From Eudromia elegans (lineage: Eukaryota; Chordata; Aves; Tinamiformes; Tinamidae), in the NCBI GenBank assembly GCA_003342815.1, contig PTEX01000024.1, positions 5,372,799-5,436,798 of the forward strand: a stretch of DNA of 64,000 nt, written 5' to 3'. How positions within the stretch are numbered: position 1 is the stretch's first letter; each line of letters opens with the position of its first letter. Shown piece after piece: positions 31,561 through 46,208 of the stretch. The notes beneath the pieces were generated by a model, which was not told where the DNA came from, made no database searches, and saw only the letters and a list, made by a program, of their open reading frames with translations. Position numbers and translations under genes: made by a program.

Positions 31561-34453
31561 GGATTCTTTTTATCTGTGGTGTTTCCCCCTCCACACACAC
31601 AAATGTGTATAAAATATCCTCAAGATCACAAGCAATAGAGTAAGTTCCCAAACTTACTTGGTTTCTAAGTGTTTTGATTTAACTGAAAGAAAATATCATT
31701 ATGAAAGCTCAGCCGCTTCCCTACCCTTGGCTGTCTGTAGAGTTTCCTCCTCAAAACGCATCCCCTGTCCCTTCCCTCCTGCAGGTGCTGCAGGTTGAGC
31801 TAATGAACAGCTCTCGGCACGGTGACTCAGCCGAGCCGCTGCCTTGTTGCTGTCTCCCTGCAACCTGCCGACATGGCCATTTGCCTAAGGAGGAGCGTCT
31901 AAACCAGGATGCTGGAGCAATTAAACAGAGCCTCAGAGGCGGGCGCCACAGGCTCCCGAAACCAAGGCGCAGCGTTTCGGGATGTTGGTTGGAAAGCACA
32001 CTCGAGACCTTAGCAGAAGCAAGCTCAGGAAGGCACCGCAATGCCAAGTTTCATTGCACTTATTAAATCTGTGGGAAGTATTTTCCACCCAGCATGTTGG
32101 GCTGGGGAGCTCGTTGTTATAGGATACTGTGGAGACTGATGTTTTTGTGGGATCAAAAACCATTTAGGTAAATCCCTGCAAGGAAAACACCACAACAGCG
32201 ATGTCATGCTTGGCTTGGAAATGTTCTGAATCGTAGCTCGCTGGGGCTGGGAAAGTGTGTTGGCCAAATACTGGGATAAATTTCTCTCTTTCTTGTCCTC
32301 TCTTGTAGACCTCTGCAGCTAGGTGATGACAGAGGCAGGCTGTGTGCCTGGGGGTCCCTGGGTGCTTATTAGAATGGATTGGTGACCCGGTAGTTGGGTT
32401 AGTTGATATTTATTTTAGGATTGGTTCTCGCCAGGCTGTTGATGCTTTGATGATGAATGTCCAAAAATGTCCCTGGAAGAGCTGTACCAGCACAGAGGGA
32501 GGTACTTTCTGGGCTGCATAGGAGCAGGTTGAAGGGAAAGCTGAAGGAAAAAGCCACACGTGTGCCTGCTCCCGTCAGCACGGTCAGTGTGGGCCGGGAG
32601 CTTCAGCCGTTGCCAGCAGTGCTAAGGCAAGCTAAATTTGGGAACTCCTGAGCTAGAAGCTATTGAAGTGCCCTTTTGTTCCCCAAAATGGCTATCCGTT
32701 AAAAGCACACTCACTTCGTCAACAGATCTGTCATGTTTGGATATTCAAAGCGACTTTATTAAATGCATTTTTGTGTCTTTTTATCTTCATTTAGCTCTGC
32801 AGTTGCAAGAGTGATAAGAGGAAGCGAATTAAGTTCTGTTCTGACTTGGCAGCCACAAGAGAAATGTTTACTGCTTTCTAGCCATTTACATCCTTACAAA
32901 GGCACTGAAAGTAGCATTTTCCTGGCAGAACTTTTATTGCAAGTGATGAGGTGCGAAAATGGAGAATCCAGCTTGACTCTGAAAGTTCAAATAGCATTTG
33001 CAGTGTTGTCAGTCAAAATGCAGCCTTCAAAAAGTCTCCAGAATCAGTGGGCAAGAAAGAGGAGGTCTGGGCTTTATGTTGGTGTGGGGAACAGAGCACA
33101 ACTAATGAGGTTTGCAAAGAGGTTTGCCCCTCTAACTTCATACAAATGCCATACCCTTGGAATGGCTTCCCAGGACTTAAATCAAAGAAACCTGTATGAG
33201 TCTTAGAAAGCAGGAGAAACACGATGAGTTGTCACAGTTAGATTGTCTCCTTGAAGTCTTGTTTCATGAGCTAACTTTCCTGTGTATAAGCTCATCCTTG
33301 GAGACAGGTCTATGAACTTTGGCATGGAAAAGCTGAAAAGGATTAGGTCTGGGAAAGGAGACAGGTCTGTTCAGTAAAACATTGTACAGAGGAACTTGCA
33401 TTCAGGATGCTTTTATTAAGCAATCTAGGATTAACAAAAGGATCCAAAATCTAGAATGGGTTAGAAAGTCTTTGGATACAATTCAATATAATAGCTTTTA
33501 TTAACAGATTGGATGGCTTAAATAATTGAACAGATAAGGCCTTTCATACTTTGCCTTCTGTGGATGCTATGGGTGCTGTCACATTGTTTTTCATTTTTGT
33601 AATTTTGCCTAAACAGCAGTGAATGTTGAGCAGTACCGGTCTCTTAAAATCAAATGCACTGAGCAATGCTAAGCAAAACAGGAATGATAATTGAAGTGCA
33701 GTTCTGTTTAGTTAAAGCCTCAGGAGATATCTAAAATCGTAGGGAACTGGTTTCAAAAGCACAGCACAAGAGACTATCTTCCTCATAGAGCAGTTTTCTC
33801 CTTTACTTACTGTGTTGCAATTGAATGCCCATTAAGGAGGGTGTCAATTTAAACCCTCCATCCCCATAATATTTTCAGATGTTAAAAAAAACATTGTGAG
33901 AGAGCAATATTGCTGTTGAACCCAAACATTAGTGGGACTTTGAGTTTGAGCCTGCTGAGAATGGCAAACTTCAGAGGTTTTGTGAGGTCGTGTTTTCTTC
34001 AATAACAACTACAAAGCCTATTGTTTTACCAAAATGGGCATAGCAAACTGGAAAGAGTGGGCTGCTCTTTACTCTTCCAATGCACTCAACTTCCACCTAA
34101 ATTGAAAGTCCTACTATATTTTTTAAATAAGTTTGTCTTGTGAAGCTGGTTCCTGAATTAGAAGCGGAGTTTCATAAATGTTCAGGTTTCAGGTCAGGTT
34201 TTGGGCAAAGGTTCACATCAATTCTCATTCCATTCTCATTATTTCACACCAGTGTGCGCCAATCTAGAGAAGCATCTGCTGCCAGCTGAGCCATATTGAC
34301 ACCGACAGAAGGCACAATAAGCTCAGAATAAATAAGTGAATGATCTGAAACACAGCAAAAAGCCAAAGAAAGACTAATAAGAGGAATAGATCCCTTTTGG
34401 AGTTCAGAACTTTACCCTTCACCTGATCAACTGAGAAGTTAATAGGTTTGATA

Positions 34454-34546
34454 TTGCAAGCCCTTTCTCATGTAAGTAAGCCTTACTCAAGCAAGAAGAT
34501 TCGTTGACAGAGTAGAAAATAACTTGCCTGAGTAAAGCTTGCAGGC
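34454..34546. mobile_element. Relic of a palindromic (MITE-like) element
   Basis: The left arm ttgcaagccctttctcatg and the right arm (read in reverse complement) ctgcaagctttactcaggc match at most positions. The arms flank a diverged centre. The pattern of a 'gcaagc...ttactca' arm, a centre, then 'tgagtaa...gcttgcagg' is that of an ancient palindromic non-autonomous element found widely in amniotes. No target-site duplication could be confirmed. Confidence 0.55.
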
Positions 34547-37500
34547 TCTGGACAGAACTGCTTTTGATTTGCATTATGAAGTTTCTGTGTGATTGAAAAT
34601 GAGTAAAGTATGTGAGACCAGTGAAGTTTAATGACTAAAAGAACTTCTTGCTTGCCTGACTGCTGGACACAGAGACTGTGAAAAGATCATGTCCCAAGGC
34701 TTGGGACAGTCATCAGGGATAGAGGGAGAGGCTGACCCTGTTCTGGATGCCCAGTGGGTTGTTTGGCATCATGGGCATTGCTGGAGCCCTTGGCTTAAGG
34801 CACTCCCTGGGACTACATGTGCCTGCAGTAGCTGAAATGCTAACGCTTTCCTAGCAAATAGTTCAGCAAACACAGAACTAGGTGTTATGTAGTTCACAAA
34901 TAATCCATCTCTTCAAAGACTGCATGTTTTTGGACATTTGTTTTTCAGCAGGGGTGTACAATATTCTGACAAGTTGTATGAAAATCTCTAGTATTTCATC
35001 TTGGGGCGTATTAGCAGTCAGCTCTTTCTGTAGTGTTGTCGTGGCACCATGAACATTGGGATAAGGTTTACTGCTTAGCAGAGCACACTTTCTTCTGACA
35101 CCTTGCCTTGAAAGGCAGAGCCTTTCTGGTGTCTTGCATGAGCAAGGATGAACGAATGGTTCTTACCACCTTTGGGTGTGATGAAAATGGAGCCAACTTC
35201 ACTACCCTATTTTTGAAAGTCATGGATCTAGTTTATGCTTTAGCTGCCTCTGCATGAAACAAAGATTGAGTGTGTGTCAGGCAGACTGAGAACGTGCTCC
35301 ATGGGCAGCAGAGTTCAGCAGAGAATTCCTTCAGCTTTTTCTTAGGAAAGCTCTTGCAGCTGCAATAGAAAAGACCTCTAAGTGCTTTATGCAAATTATT
35401 GATTTCTGCCACATTGCTTAATTGTTTCACAAATTTGCATTTCTAATCACTGAGAAGCCAAAAAACACCTGTATCCTTTAAATGCTACACTAGCTGTTTG
35501 GATTTCCTTAATTGTGCTTAGAGGAACAATCCAGAATGGTGAGCACACGTTATAAATAACTTAGCTCCTAAAATTAAGCTACAAATAGCCTTTTTCTTCA
35601 TAAAATTATGTCAGGAAGCTGTGGCAGGAAACAGGGACGTCTTGCTCCTCAGCCAACAGCCATCACACCAACAGTGCATCTTCTGAGCCCCAGCAGCATT
35701 GATTTGGTAGCACCACAAGCACGTGCTTATGTGCCGTCTTTATCGCAAAGCCCAGCTCGTGCCATCTGTAGAGATGTGACAACGATTTCCCCAAAGATTC
35801 TGATTTTTTTTTTTTGCTTGAGAGGGGCTTTGATTATTGGTCTGTACATGACTTGTGAGTATTTGGGAAACCAACCCAATCTCATGTTGTTAATCAAGAG
35901 GAAAAACCTCCATTTACTGCCCAGTTGGTAATGACCTGGGTGCAAGCCCACAGCACTTTCAGCCCTTCATTTTATTATCACTGAAATAGCAGCAGGAGAA
36001 GACAAGGGTGTTTTTTTCCTCTCCTTTAATAGCAGGCTTTCCTTCGTGGAGTTGTTTTGTTTTGTTTCCCTCTGGCTCTGACAGTCTTCTAAACAGCAGT
36101 TGCTTCTCATGTGAAACAATTGGAGTTAATGTAGGTAATTGTGATAGTTATGGCCTTTATTTTTTGATATAGCAATTATCCCATCTGTACTTTTTTTTTC
36201 TTAATTGAGTCAAGCAGTGTTGGTAAAATTAAGGCATCATTAGATTAAGCTCTCTAGAGACTATATGTTGCAGAAAGGCCAAATTCCAGCATCTTTACTG
36301 GTTCTCAAAAGAATCTTGGAGTTGCCTAGGATTGTCAGTTTCCTGTGCCTTGGCCACATTGATGTTGCACCTTCCCCTATGCCCACGTCACTGGGTCAGC
36401 TGCAACAAGGCTATACGTGTCATGCAGAGAAGAGTTTGGACCTTTAATTGTTGTTTTGGTGTTTTAAAATCTATGTTGGTAGCGTCCTGTGAGATTTTAC
36501 AAGTCAGGTAGTTCCTAAGCCCAAATAGCACATAGAGCTGGTGGTAGAAGTGGCTGATTTCCATTTCTATAGGGGAGCGGTAAATATAGGGGATATGGAA
36601 GAGCCCCAATTACTCTTGTGGGGTTTTGTGGGAGTTGTACTGATTACTTCAGAACTAAGCAACATGTGTTTTCCCTCCAGCTTCCTGCAAAGTGGCATTG
36701 CAAAGTTGCAGGTAATTCCTGCAGCCGTGCCCATAAAGCTAATTACATCGTGCCTGAAAGACGGGGTGTGAGGAGCGCTTCATGACGGCGTGTTCGCAGT
36801 GGAGCATTTTGCTTAAGGAGTTATGTGCTTTCAGGCCAGTGGGCACCTGATAACACCAATGACTCCTCAAAAGGGTCTTCAGTCAGTCACATCTGAGCAG
36901 CTACTATACCAGTTCAGCAGATACTCTCACGAGAAAGCTGACCTTACAGTCTGCTGGTTTTCAAAATGCATTTTTTGAGTAAATTGGGATGTTAAGAGTA
37001 AAACCATATTTCTGCTTAGAATTTTTTTGTTGTTGTTATTTACAGTCATGAGGATCATTAATTCCTGCATTCAGAAGTCATGAGCCCCATCTCCAAGCTA
37101 TTACCTTACGTGGCAAGTGCCCACCAATGGCTTGTTTTCAAGGTCAGGTAATAAACCTCTGTAAATAGGGCTTCACAGCAGTTACACTAGCATTTGTCTG
37201 CTACCAGAGGCTCTGAAAAGGTCCTCGAATTAGAGCATCACCCTTGGTCACTGCTCCAGTGAAGGCTACTGGTACAAGAAGGCTTCCACTGGGATATGCA
37301 AGAGAGGAAACTGGAAGCATCCAGGTGACAGCAGGGAAATGAGAAGGGCTCCTTTCTCCAGGTGGTTGAAGCCCACCATCAGTGTGGAGGTGACATGCCT
37401 GCTCTCAAGCATGTGCAAGCTGGGCAGTATGAACAGGAATTACCTTTCAGTAATTTCTGCTGACTTAGAGGGCATATGTGCCTGCAAATGGGTATGAAGG

Positions 37501-40500
37501 GATGTTTCATAACAGACCCAAAGGCTGCCATTTTCAAACATAACAGGGAGAAAAGCAATATAAACAAGCTATGTTCATTATCCTGCTCTTACAAATGGTT
37601 TTAAAGCTTCATCTTGACATGCAGTTGTGGTACCCATGGATTTTCCTGTGGCTACTGCTCCATCATCTGAAGGGGAAATAATTCCTTGTGATATCAAATT
37701 ATATCGGAGGAGAGAAATCCTTCAAGCTGATAATGCTGGTTTTGGAACCTCCATGCCTGTGCCATGTTTGAGAGCTTTTGCAGGGAGTTTGAAGCAGTGT
37801 GGAGCTGGTGTGAGCCTTCTTGCACTGCTCTACAGCCGAGTAAGCGAGCGTGACATTTCCTGGCACTGCTTCCACGCCCAATGAAATCCATGCAAATTAA
37901 ACCATCACGTAGGACTTACCTCCCACTGAAGGAGACTTCAGTATCTTTAGCCTCTTCTCTAACCTAATGAAATGGCTGTGTCCAGGTTTGTTATGAGTAA
38001 CATGCAAGCAGCACAGGCACTGGCTTGCATCAAAATCTGACATTTAAAAACCCAACCATTATTAGAAAAGGGTGAGGGAAGGTCTGAAGTTAAATTGAGA
38101 GCTAAATAATACATCTAGGCAATCTTTTCTGGGCTGAGCCAAAGCAAGCCCCAAATGTCTGCAGGCCAAGTCTGTTCTCATCTCCACATGGGACTTGCAA
38201 GAGAAAAATGGGCTTAAAAATAGCTGAGCTCTTCCTATCCAATTGGGATACGTCCTGGGGAAGCCCATGCGAATGGTGATAGTGCTTTCTTGTGGGCAGC
38301 GTTTTAACTCTCAAAAAATGAATCTCTTTGACCTCAGTACGCAGGAATGCTATCGCTTGGCCAAGCCGTGGCCCCTCGGTGACAAAGCTCACTGCAGTGA
38401 GGCCGGGTTCTCAAGCTTTCATTTCCACTCGCAAGGCTGCGTTTTTAAGCTTTTGGAAGGAGATGAAGTGTGCCCTTCTCCACCAGCTCCTTTCCTCTAC
38501 CCTATGCTCTCCTTGTCTTATGAGAGAAGGGGAGAAACAACCACTCTGAAATCCCATTGGTATTCGAGGTGACCTTTTCCTGGGTGATATTATCATCTTT
38601 TTGACTTAGTGTGCTCCCAGTGCTCTTTTTAGCAAACACCTTGATGCAAGTGTGTGCAAGTTTGCCAAGGAGGACAATACCTCTTCAGGACCCAGTGACT
38701 GATGCTTCTGTGTGTGCTAGAGCTGCTGTCACCGTGGGGTGGAGCACACGACCTTGCCCGAAACCTCGGTCATTCCGTATGTTTGTGTTCCACTATGCTC
38801 AGGGGTTGAGCGCTTTGTTCTCCCTGTTCTCTGTCTTCCTTCTGTCTCCAAACTGAATTTTCCATTTCTGTGACTTACAAGGAGCAGATGCATCTGTCTG
38901 CTCTGTAACTGCTATTCCCCCTGCATAGCTCCGCATGGGATTAATATTGAGCCAAATCACTCCCAATTTATGAAGAGCATGGGAGCCCATTTGATCCCAG
39001 TTTCAGAAACAGGCCTCTAATCTTTACTGCTTTAAAGGACTTCTAGATAAGAGCTGAAGTTCTCTTTGAATGAATATTTGGGCAAGGAAGGGATTGAAAC
39101 TGGTCAAAGAGAAATGGACTCGGGTATGCTCAGTAGAGTGCATAAACACAAATTGAATGTCTGAGCCCAGGTAGCTGCCCCCGTCCATGCACAGGGCACG
39201 TTCAGCAAGGCTGTGGAGATGAAGAGCGGATGGATGAGGGAGGAGCAGAGACTCCCATCCAGAGCTCCATACCGTCAATGCAAAGAGGGGGGTTGTTAGA
39301 TGAAAACCAGGCATTTTTGTGCCTCATTAAAATGGTGTTTGTTTGTTTTTGATATTGAAACATCACTGTTATTTCAGCTGATTTTTCTCTGAGTTCTGGA
39401 AGATAATTCCAAGAAGGTTTGACTGGCAGCAAAGACTGGATATTTACATTTCAGAAGCCATTGCTTTTATTTCATCACTGGGGTTGGTGATAGGACGTCA
39501 AAGTTGTCTGACGAGATGTGAATTTAGATTCACCTACTCATGTATTTTTCTTCTTTTAAATAAGGCAGTTTTCCTAGGAAGTGTCCTATCCGATGCGAAC
39601 TGTTTGTGCTCAGCCCTTCGTAGGAAAGGTCTTTGAGATGCTGTCTGGAGAGTAAAACGTTTCCCCGGTAATGAAGCCTATTGCAAAGAGCTGACACGTT
39701 ACAATTTGACTGCAGCACAGCAGTGTAGTATACTTTGTAGGTCCTTGGAGAGTACTGTGTATGAAGTAATTGGTACAGAAACAAGTTGTAAAGGATTTAG
39801 AAACCATGATGAGTCAAAAGATATGGTTTTATTTAAGCACGGATATTTACTATCATATTTTTGGATAAGATTCTGGATTCTGAAGATGTCTAAAGATTTT
39901 CATATGCTTTTTTGATCTTTTTTTTCCTCCTCTTTTCTGATTTCCTACTACTTTTTCCCTGGAAATTGGTTTGGTTAGCACATTATAACATCAGTCTATT
40001 GAAAAGCAGTTAATATGATTGGGAGGATTTGATAAAAAATATTTTCATTAAAAAATTACTGTAGGAAAAATTATCAAAATAATCAATATGGACTCCCTAG
40101 GATTGGGAAAAGTGTCTATCAGCACCTATGCTTTATTAGACAAAGGACAATATAGCTGCTAAATCCAACCTGTAGGAAAACTAGGCTTCTTTCAAGCAGC
40201 TGCTTGTGAAACTACTAGTTTTTAAAGCCCAGCCAGAGAATAATCGCCCACTAGTTGTTTGGGTTATTGGTGACCTCTGACACTTTGGATGCCACTGAGA
40301 ACACGACAGGGATCCTCATCCCAAGTGCAGCCACAGTGCTGCAGATTCCCATGGCAAGGAAGGGCAGATCCTGGAAAGTTTCACTGAAATACTGAGTTGT
40401 CCGGAAGCCAGCAATATAGTGAATCAGAGGGTTTGGCTATGCTAGCCTGCTGTACCACAGTATTTAAAAAGCAGTCTGCATTCACCAAGCTGATATACTT

Positions 40501-40866
40501 GAAAGCTGCTTGCTCCTTCAGCTGCATGCCATGCCCGAGCTGTTCTCATCCGTGTTATTGTTTCTGGTGAATGAAGAATGCAGAAAGTCAGGGTTAAGGC
40601 AATGTCTGTAAAGAAAGATTGTGGGATTATTCCTTAATAATATTCAGCCTAATTGCAAAGGTTAAAAGCCAGTCATAAGAAGTAACAGCGCTGCAAGATT
40701 TGTTGCAAGACAAGTACAGATTTTATCAGTAAATCATTCCTTAGTCAGTTGGAGTGCTTTTGTTTCCCTAGCTTGTTTCCTGATCCCGCAAGCAGAGAGC
40801 TGATAGCACAGCACGGACTTGCAGCATTTCGGTTTCCAGGATTAGAAACTAGGAAAGCCTGTATTT

Positions 40867-40879
40867 GTGTGTGTGTGTG
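40867..40879 (+). repeat. Short (GT)n microsatellite
   Basis: About six GT units, then gcatg. Confidence 0.8.
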
Positions 40880-43800
40880 CATGTTTTAAATGCCTGGCTT
40901 TTCTTTTAACCCAGCCAGGTCAATAGAAGTGCCATACTTCTTTGTAAAACAGAAAGACATTCTCATTAATTTTCGTCCCCCACATGTAGCTTATTGCATT
41001 AGACTGAAGATCTCGTCTGAAGAATCCTTTCATAATGTAATATGTTGTAGAAGCAAAAATGGAGCTGTTTACCCCATGTATTTTTCATCTTACAGGGATT
41101 TGGCTGATACCATTAGTTTGTTGTTTGTAGCAAGTGTTTCTTTGCTAACCCAGGTGCACTAATGTAATTCATCACGATGCACAAACACAATTTACTTAGT
41201 GTGGCGTTGGGTGCCGGGGGGCCACCAGGCTGCTCAGAAAAATCCTCCAACTGATTCTGTATGTTCATTTGCCCTCCCCAGTGTCCTTGCTGGTGTGCTC
41301 AACACCTGCCTCATTTGGAAAATGCCTGCAAGTTGAGAGGCTTTGCAGAGCATCTGGAAGCCAAGTGAATGCAATTATCATAGTGGTTGTATTCCCCATA
41401 ATGTTGCCTTATGAAACCCTCCGGTGAGCGTGGAGTGTGTGTGCAAGACACCTGCATGTGTCCTGATTCCTGTACTGCCACTTCCCATGACATCCATGAG
41501 TTCCCTTGAGCAGCAAATCCTGCTTGCCCAGCTGAGAGGAGCTTCCAGTTCTTCAGGCAGAGCCCAGGCAGCCTTCTTCACCAGGAACGCAATTCCTCAT
41601 CTCCCTCACAGGTGGGTTTAAGGCTGGTTTAAGGCTGGGTTGGACCCAGGTAATTCCCTGCACTGCTTTTATCTGGGTGAGACCCCAAAATCTCCATCTG
41701 CCATTGGCCGGTTGGCGACACGGGCACGTCTGTGTGCTGACTGCACCCTCGCTGTGATGATAAAAGACCATCTACATCAAGGCAGGTCAGCATTTGTTAA
41801 CAGAAATAATTATTGGGGAAAAAGGAGTGATTAGCTGACAGAGAATTCCAACCTGCATAGCCTGATCTTATCTTTTAGTCTCTTTTTCCTTGATATTTTC
41901 TGTTCCAAGAGTAAAAACTTTAATGTAAGCCCTACATTTTTGCATGCATGCATATTCAGGGTTGTAAATGAAAGGAGAGTGACAGTTTTGCATTTAGTAA
42001 CTTCACACCCACACACCTCTCTCCTTTCTGGTGCTGACACTTCAGCCTTTGAACGGCTCCCGGGAGCAGTCTTTGGATGCAGACAAGTGAGATCTGACGA
42101 GGGAACCTGAATCTGCTACTGTTTGCACGTGGCACCTGGAAGGGGCTTTGAAGAAGGGCGCTTTCCTCGCCGACTAGCTCGGATATTGTTTCTCATTAAC
42201 TCGGGAGAAAGCCCGGAGCCAGTTTAAAAAAAGGGATGAAGCGTCTGTAGTGTTCTAAGGTGTTGCTAGGGCTGGAGGAAGACGTTAAACTTCTCTACCA
42301 GGGAAATTAAAATTCAATGGATTTTGTGCAGAGCCCCCCGCGCTGTCCCTTGGAGATGGGCAGAAAGCACCAATGTGGCTCATTGTCCTATTTGGATGTG
42401 CTCCTTGTTGTGGTCCTCACCTTGCAAAGTGGAGCTAGGTGCGAGTTATCTCCTCCCAAGCACAGGGGCTTTCATTTGTTGCGTTGCTATCCCTGACACT
42501 TCTTGGTTTTCCTTAACTTACAATGATTCCCAGCCTGATTCTCCTTGTCCTGAATCCTTTTATAAATATCTTGCTCATTTTTACTAAAACTAAGTCTTCT
42601 CCTCTTCATTTCAGTGGATTTCCTTCTTTCCATGCCCACTTTTCTCAGTTTTTCATTTCTTCCTTTTTGAGAATTTATTGCATCCATCTCTTTGCAGAAG
42701 ACAGGGTAGATTTCCTTCCCGTAGCCCCATCTCTCCTGCTCCCAGGACCATTCCAGGTGCTGCTCAGAGCTCGCTGGAGCCAATTAAAAATGTGTGAATT
42801 TAAAAATAACAAAATGCATTTCTCATTTTGGAGCAAAAGGAGTGATCTGAGAACCGCCTCCTCTTCCCACATGCTTCCGAGGACACCCTGGGGCGCAAGG
42901 GCTTTTCTTTCCCAAACGCTTTACCCGAAATAGGCATTTCTTACAAAGCAGAAAGCCATTTTCAATGTGGAGTGGGGGCGGCAGGCATACATATTCAACC
43001 CGAGTTGTATGAATTTGAGGTAATTTAAAATCCTCGTAGCTAGGAAGCCCGTGTGGTGTAAGCCCTAATGATCCTCAGCCATCCACGGCAGAGCACACGC
43101 TTGCCTGACCTCTGTTTAAATGAGCATCAGAGTGTGTTTGCCTCTGGGAAATAACAGTCCTGTTCTGCCAGGTAAAAGGATGTGCCTGAATTACCCTTGC
43201 AAAGCCTTTGGATGAGCCGCTTAGGAATGGGATCACCTGCGCGCAGAAGGAGCTGCATCGTTTTAAGCATCGTCGTTTGGGTTTGAAAGTCAGCTTGTTA
43301 AAAAAATACACGTGGAAATGAGCAAAAAAAGAGCCTGCTGGCAAAGGTGTGTGAGCCTGGAGAGCTGAAAAAGATCTCGCTGGGGCTTGGGCGTTATTAG
43401 GTTGTTATTTTCTTCAAGGGGCCCCAAAAAAATGAGCAGTGGGAAAAAAACATTGATAAAAATAAGGGCAGAAGTGGAGCAGAGAGTGAAGGGAGAAGCC
43501 AGGATGCGAGGGAGAGGAGGAGAAGGAATGAGCAGCAGAAATATGGAAATAAAGCAAGCAGAATAATTTAAAATATAATATAGGGCAATTGTATAATAGA
43601 TCAGACAACCATCTATCACCTTTGAGATTGGATTATTTTACCAAAATGTAGCTGGGCAGAGCCTTCATGTGTAATTTATTTCACATATTGAATTAGTTAG
43701 GGGAAAAAAGAAGTTTTGGAGGGGGGAATTAATTAGTGGTGAGCAAAGTTGACATAGTGAAAGTCAAACCCTTTGGCAAAGAGTCACGCATGAGGGAGCC

Positions 43801-45419
43801 AGGTGAATGCAGACCTAAGTAACGAGGATTAAATAGGGCTCTAGTTCCTTTCCTCTTTCTTCCTGGGGTTAAAATAGGTAATAACTTCCCCTCCCAGGAA
43901 ATATTTTTCTCCAGAACGTATATATTCTCTCCTGTTCACATGTGTGTACTTTTTTCCTAAGGTCTTCAATGCGGTTTTGGAAAGGAAATTTTAATCTGGT
44001 TTTAATGGCAGGGTATGGCAGCAAGCCCATGGCATGGTTCTCTCCCACCTTAGAGTGTTCACAGACCCACATCTGACCCTCGGTAACGAACTCGGTTGTT
44101 TACCTGAAAATGGGTTGTTCATTTCAAATGGGAGAGGGGTTTGTTTTCGATGTGAAACCACAGAGCTCTAAGGGAAGTTGCAGAATTGTGCGAAAGGGAC
44201 ATTGGCCAAGTTCTTGGTGGCTGCAGGAGAGAGCCAAAAGAAGGCGTTCTCTGAAAGCTTCAACCTCACTTTCCCGTAGCAATCTAAGCAGCAGGTATTC
44301 AGGGGATTGTTTTATTTGGAGGCAGGCTCCCATCCCAGCTTTTCCACGACTCAAAGAGGACTTGTAAGTACGTGCAGAAATTTTCTAGAAATTCTTACGT
44401 GGAGGACTATACCAAGGAGAAAACTTGCTGTTCCAGTGAAAGAAAATTCAGACTGTCAAAATAGTGTGAAATAAGGGAGCAGAGGGCTAGCACAGAAATG
44501 TTTTCCTCCAAGCTGGAGTACAAAATCAAGCCTTCCCCTCGGCTTCAGTGGTGAACCTAGCCACATTTGATTGTGCTCTTCCATTTGTAAACATTCTATA
44601 CAGGATTAATCTATGATTAGCAGAGGGTTTGCACTTTTTCATAAATTTTTGTCTTGAAGTTTTTAAACCGTGATGAAAAATTTAACCCTACAGGGAATTT
44701 GTTGTTGTTTTTTATCAGTATAATCTGTTCTTCTAAGAAAAAGGACATGTTGAATAGCCCTGACATTCACCAGAAGGAACCAACAGCACTTCTGCAGTGG
44801 CCTGTGCAAGGGAGCTTGGTGGTCCTTGCACCAGAGCAGGGAGCATCTTTATTTCTTGACAGTTGTGCTGCAGATTCAACTCCCTTGCAGCAAAAACTGG
44901 GTTTGACTCTAGAAATTCCTTCCCACTTTCCTTGCAGTTGTGAGGGGAGAAAACAGACCTTGGATGTGTATTGCTTCCCCACCCAGGCAGGTTGGGTGAG
45001 TGAAAATGAAGCAGGTGGACACCCAGGTGGATCTTTCCCTCCCTTAGCTGCTGCTACCAAAACCTCATGGTTGCTGGTGGTGCTACAGCAAAGGACAAGA
45101 GAGAATTTTCAGTGAAATGAGGAGATATCTGGGTGTGAAGGACGAGCTAAAAGGAAAAATTGGAAAAGATTTAGCAGATAAAAGAGGGAGCTCCTGTCCC
45201 ACGGACCTTCTCACATCCCTGAAGGTGCCCTGTGCTTGGGCAAGAATGGACGGCCGTGTGAAAGCGATCTTAGTTGTGCTGTACGGAAGGGTCTGCCGGG
45301 GTTTCTGCACCGGGAAGAAGGGTGTTTCAATTTGTTTATTTAAACAGTGTCCTGGAAACAAAGTATTTTTAGGTGTGCTTAGAATAACCCTCCCGCTCAG
45401 GCCACAAGCACTTGAGGTC

Positions 45420-45720
45420 CTTCCCATGCGCACGTCACTTGGGAAGAACTGGGGCGCAGAAGGGATGGATGGGGTGGTGGGAGGGCAGGAGCTCCTCCCT
45501 TGGCCGGAATGCCACGGGAAGCCGTTCCGAATGCCGATAGCCGTTTCCCTGTGCGGAGCAGGGAGAGCCCCGGACGCGCCCACCCCACTCAGCCGTTTTG
45601 CAAAATGAATTACTGTCAGGGAGCGTTCGGCCCGCGCCGCTCACCCAGACGCCCGAGTATTGACAGCCTGCCGCGGAGATCGCCCTTCAATAAATCCATA
45701 GCTAATGCGGGACCAGAATA
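45420..45720. promoter_or_regulatory. CpG-rich patch in intron 3
   Basis: CpG dinucleotides are frequent from catgcgcacgtcac (45426-45439) through ccgcgccgctcacccagacgcccg (about 45631-45656). Both strands have open frames of about 165 codons here with no recognisable domain. The catgcgcacg segment resembles half of an NRF1 site, and cacgtcac resembles part of a CRE. These are weak motif matches only. Confidence 0.3.
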
Positions 45721-46208
45721 AAACCGTCTTCCCGCACCTCGGTTCTACTTGAATACCATTAGTCCTAAATACCCTGAGAGCACAAGAAGTACCGAGTTTG
45801 GGGTGGCCAGGAGAGCGTGAGGTTTAAAGAGGGAAGCCAGAGAGAGAGGGAGGATATTTAGCCCCTTTGCAGCCTGGGATGCAAGGCACGGAGCGGGAAG
45901 GCACTAGGAGCTCGAGAGCTGGGATGTAGCTGGACCGTCGAGGGCTGCTCTCTGCCTCCCTGCCCTGCTCTGCAGGAGTGAAGGTAGAGCTGCCTCCAAG
46001 ACTGTGTGGTCCGCTTAGCACTAAATCATTCTTTATTAAAAACAACATATGCTTATCGGGTATTTCATTTTCTGTCTGGCTGCTCCTGAATGCGTTATTG
46101 TGGTTACAGTAACCAGTCGTGCACTTTTCCAAACCATTAGCTGGTAAAAACATTTTCTTCTCATGTCGAGAATTGATAAGGGCTAAGTTACAACTTCCAC
46201 CAAAGTGG

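Noticed and set aside
32763..33206. 147-codon plus-strand ORF in intron 3
   Set aside because: It is not unusually GC-rich, so I looked for a domain or repeat match and saw none. An overlapping frame is also open from 32951. It is treated as chance.
42487..42783. Lysine/arginine/glutamate-rich minus-strand ORF
   Set aside because: The charged composition follows from a purine-rich strand. No family match and no splice-supported exon were evident.
45083..45608. Overlapping open frames of about 165 codons on opposite strands
   Set aside because: Both lie in a CpG-rich patch. Neither shows a domain, and simultaneous openness on both strands points to base composition.
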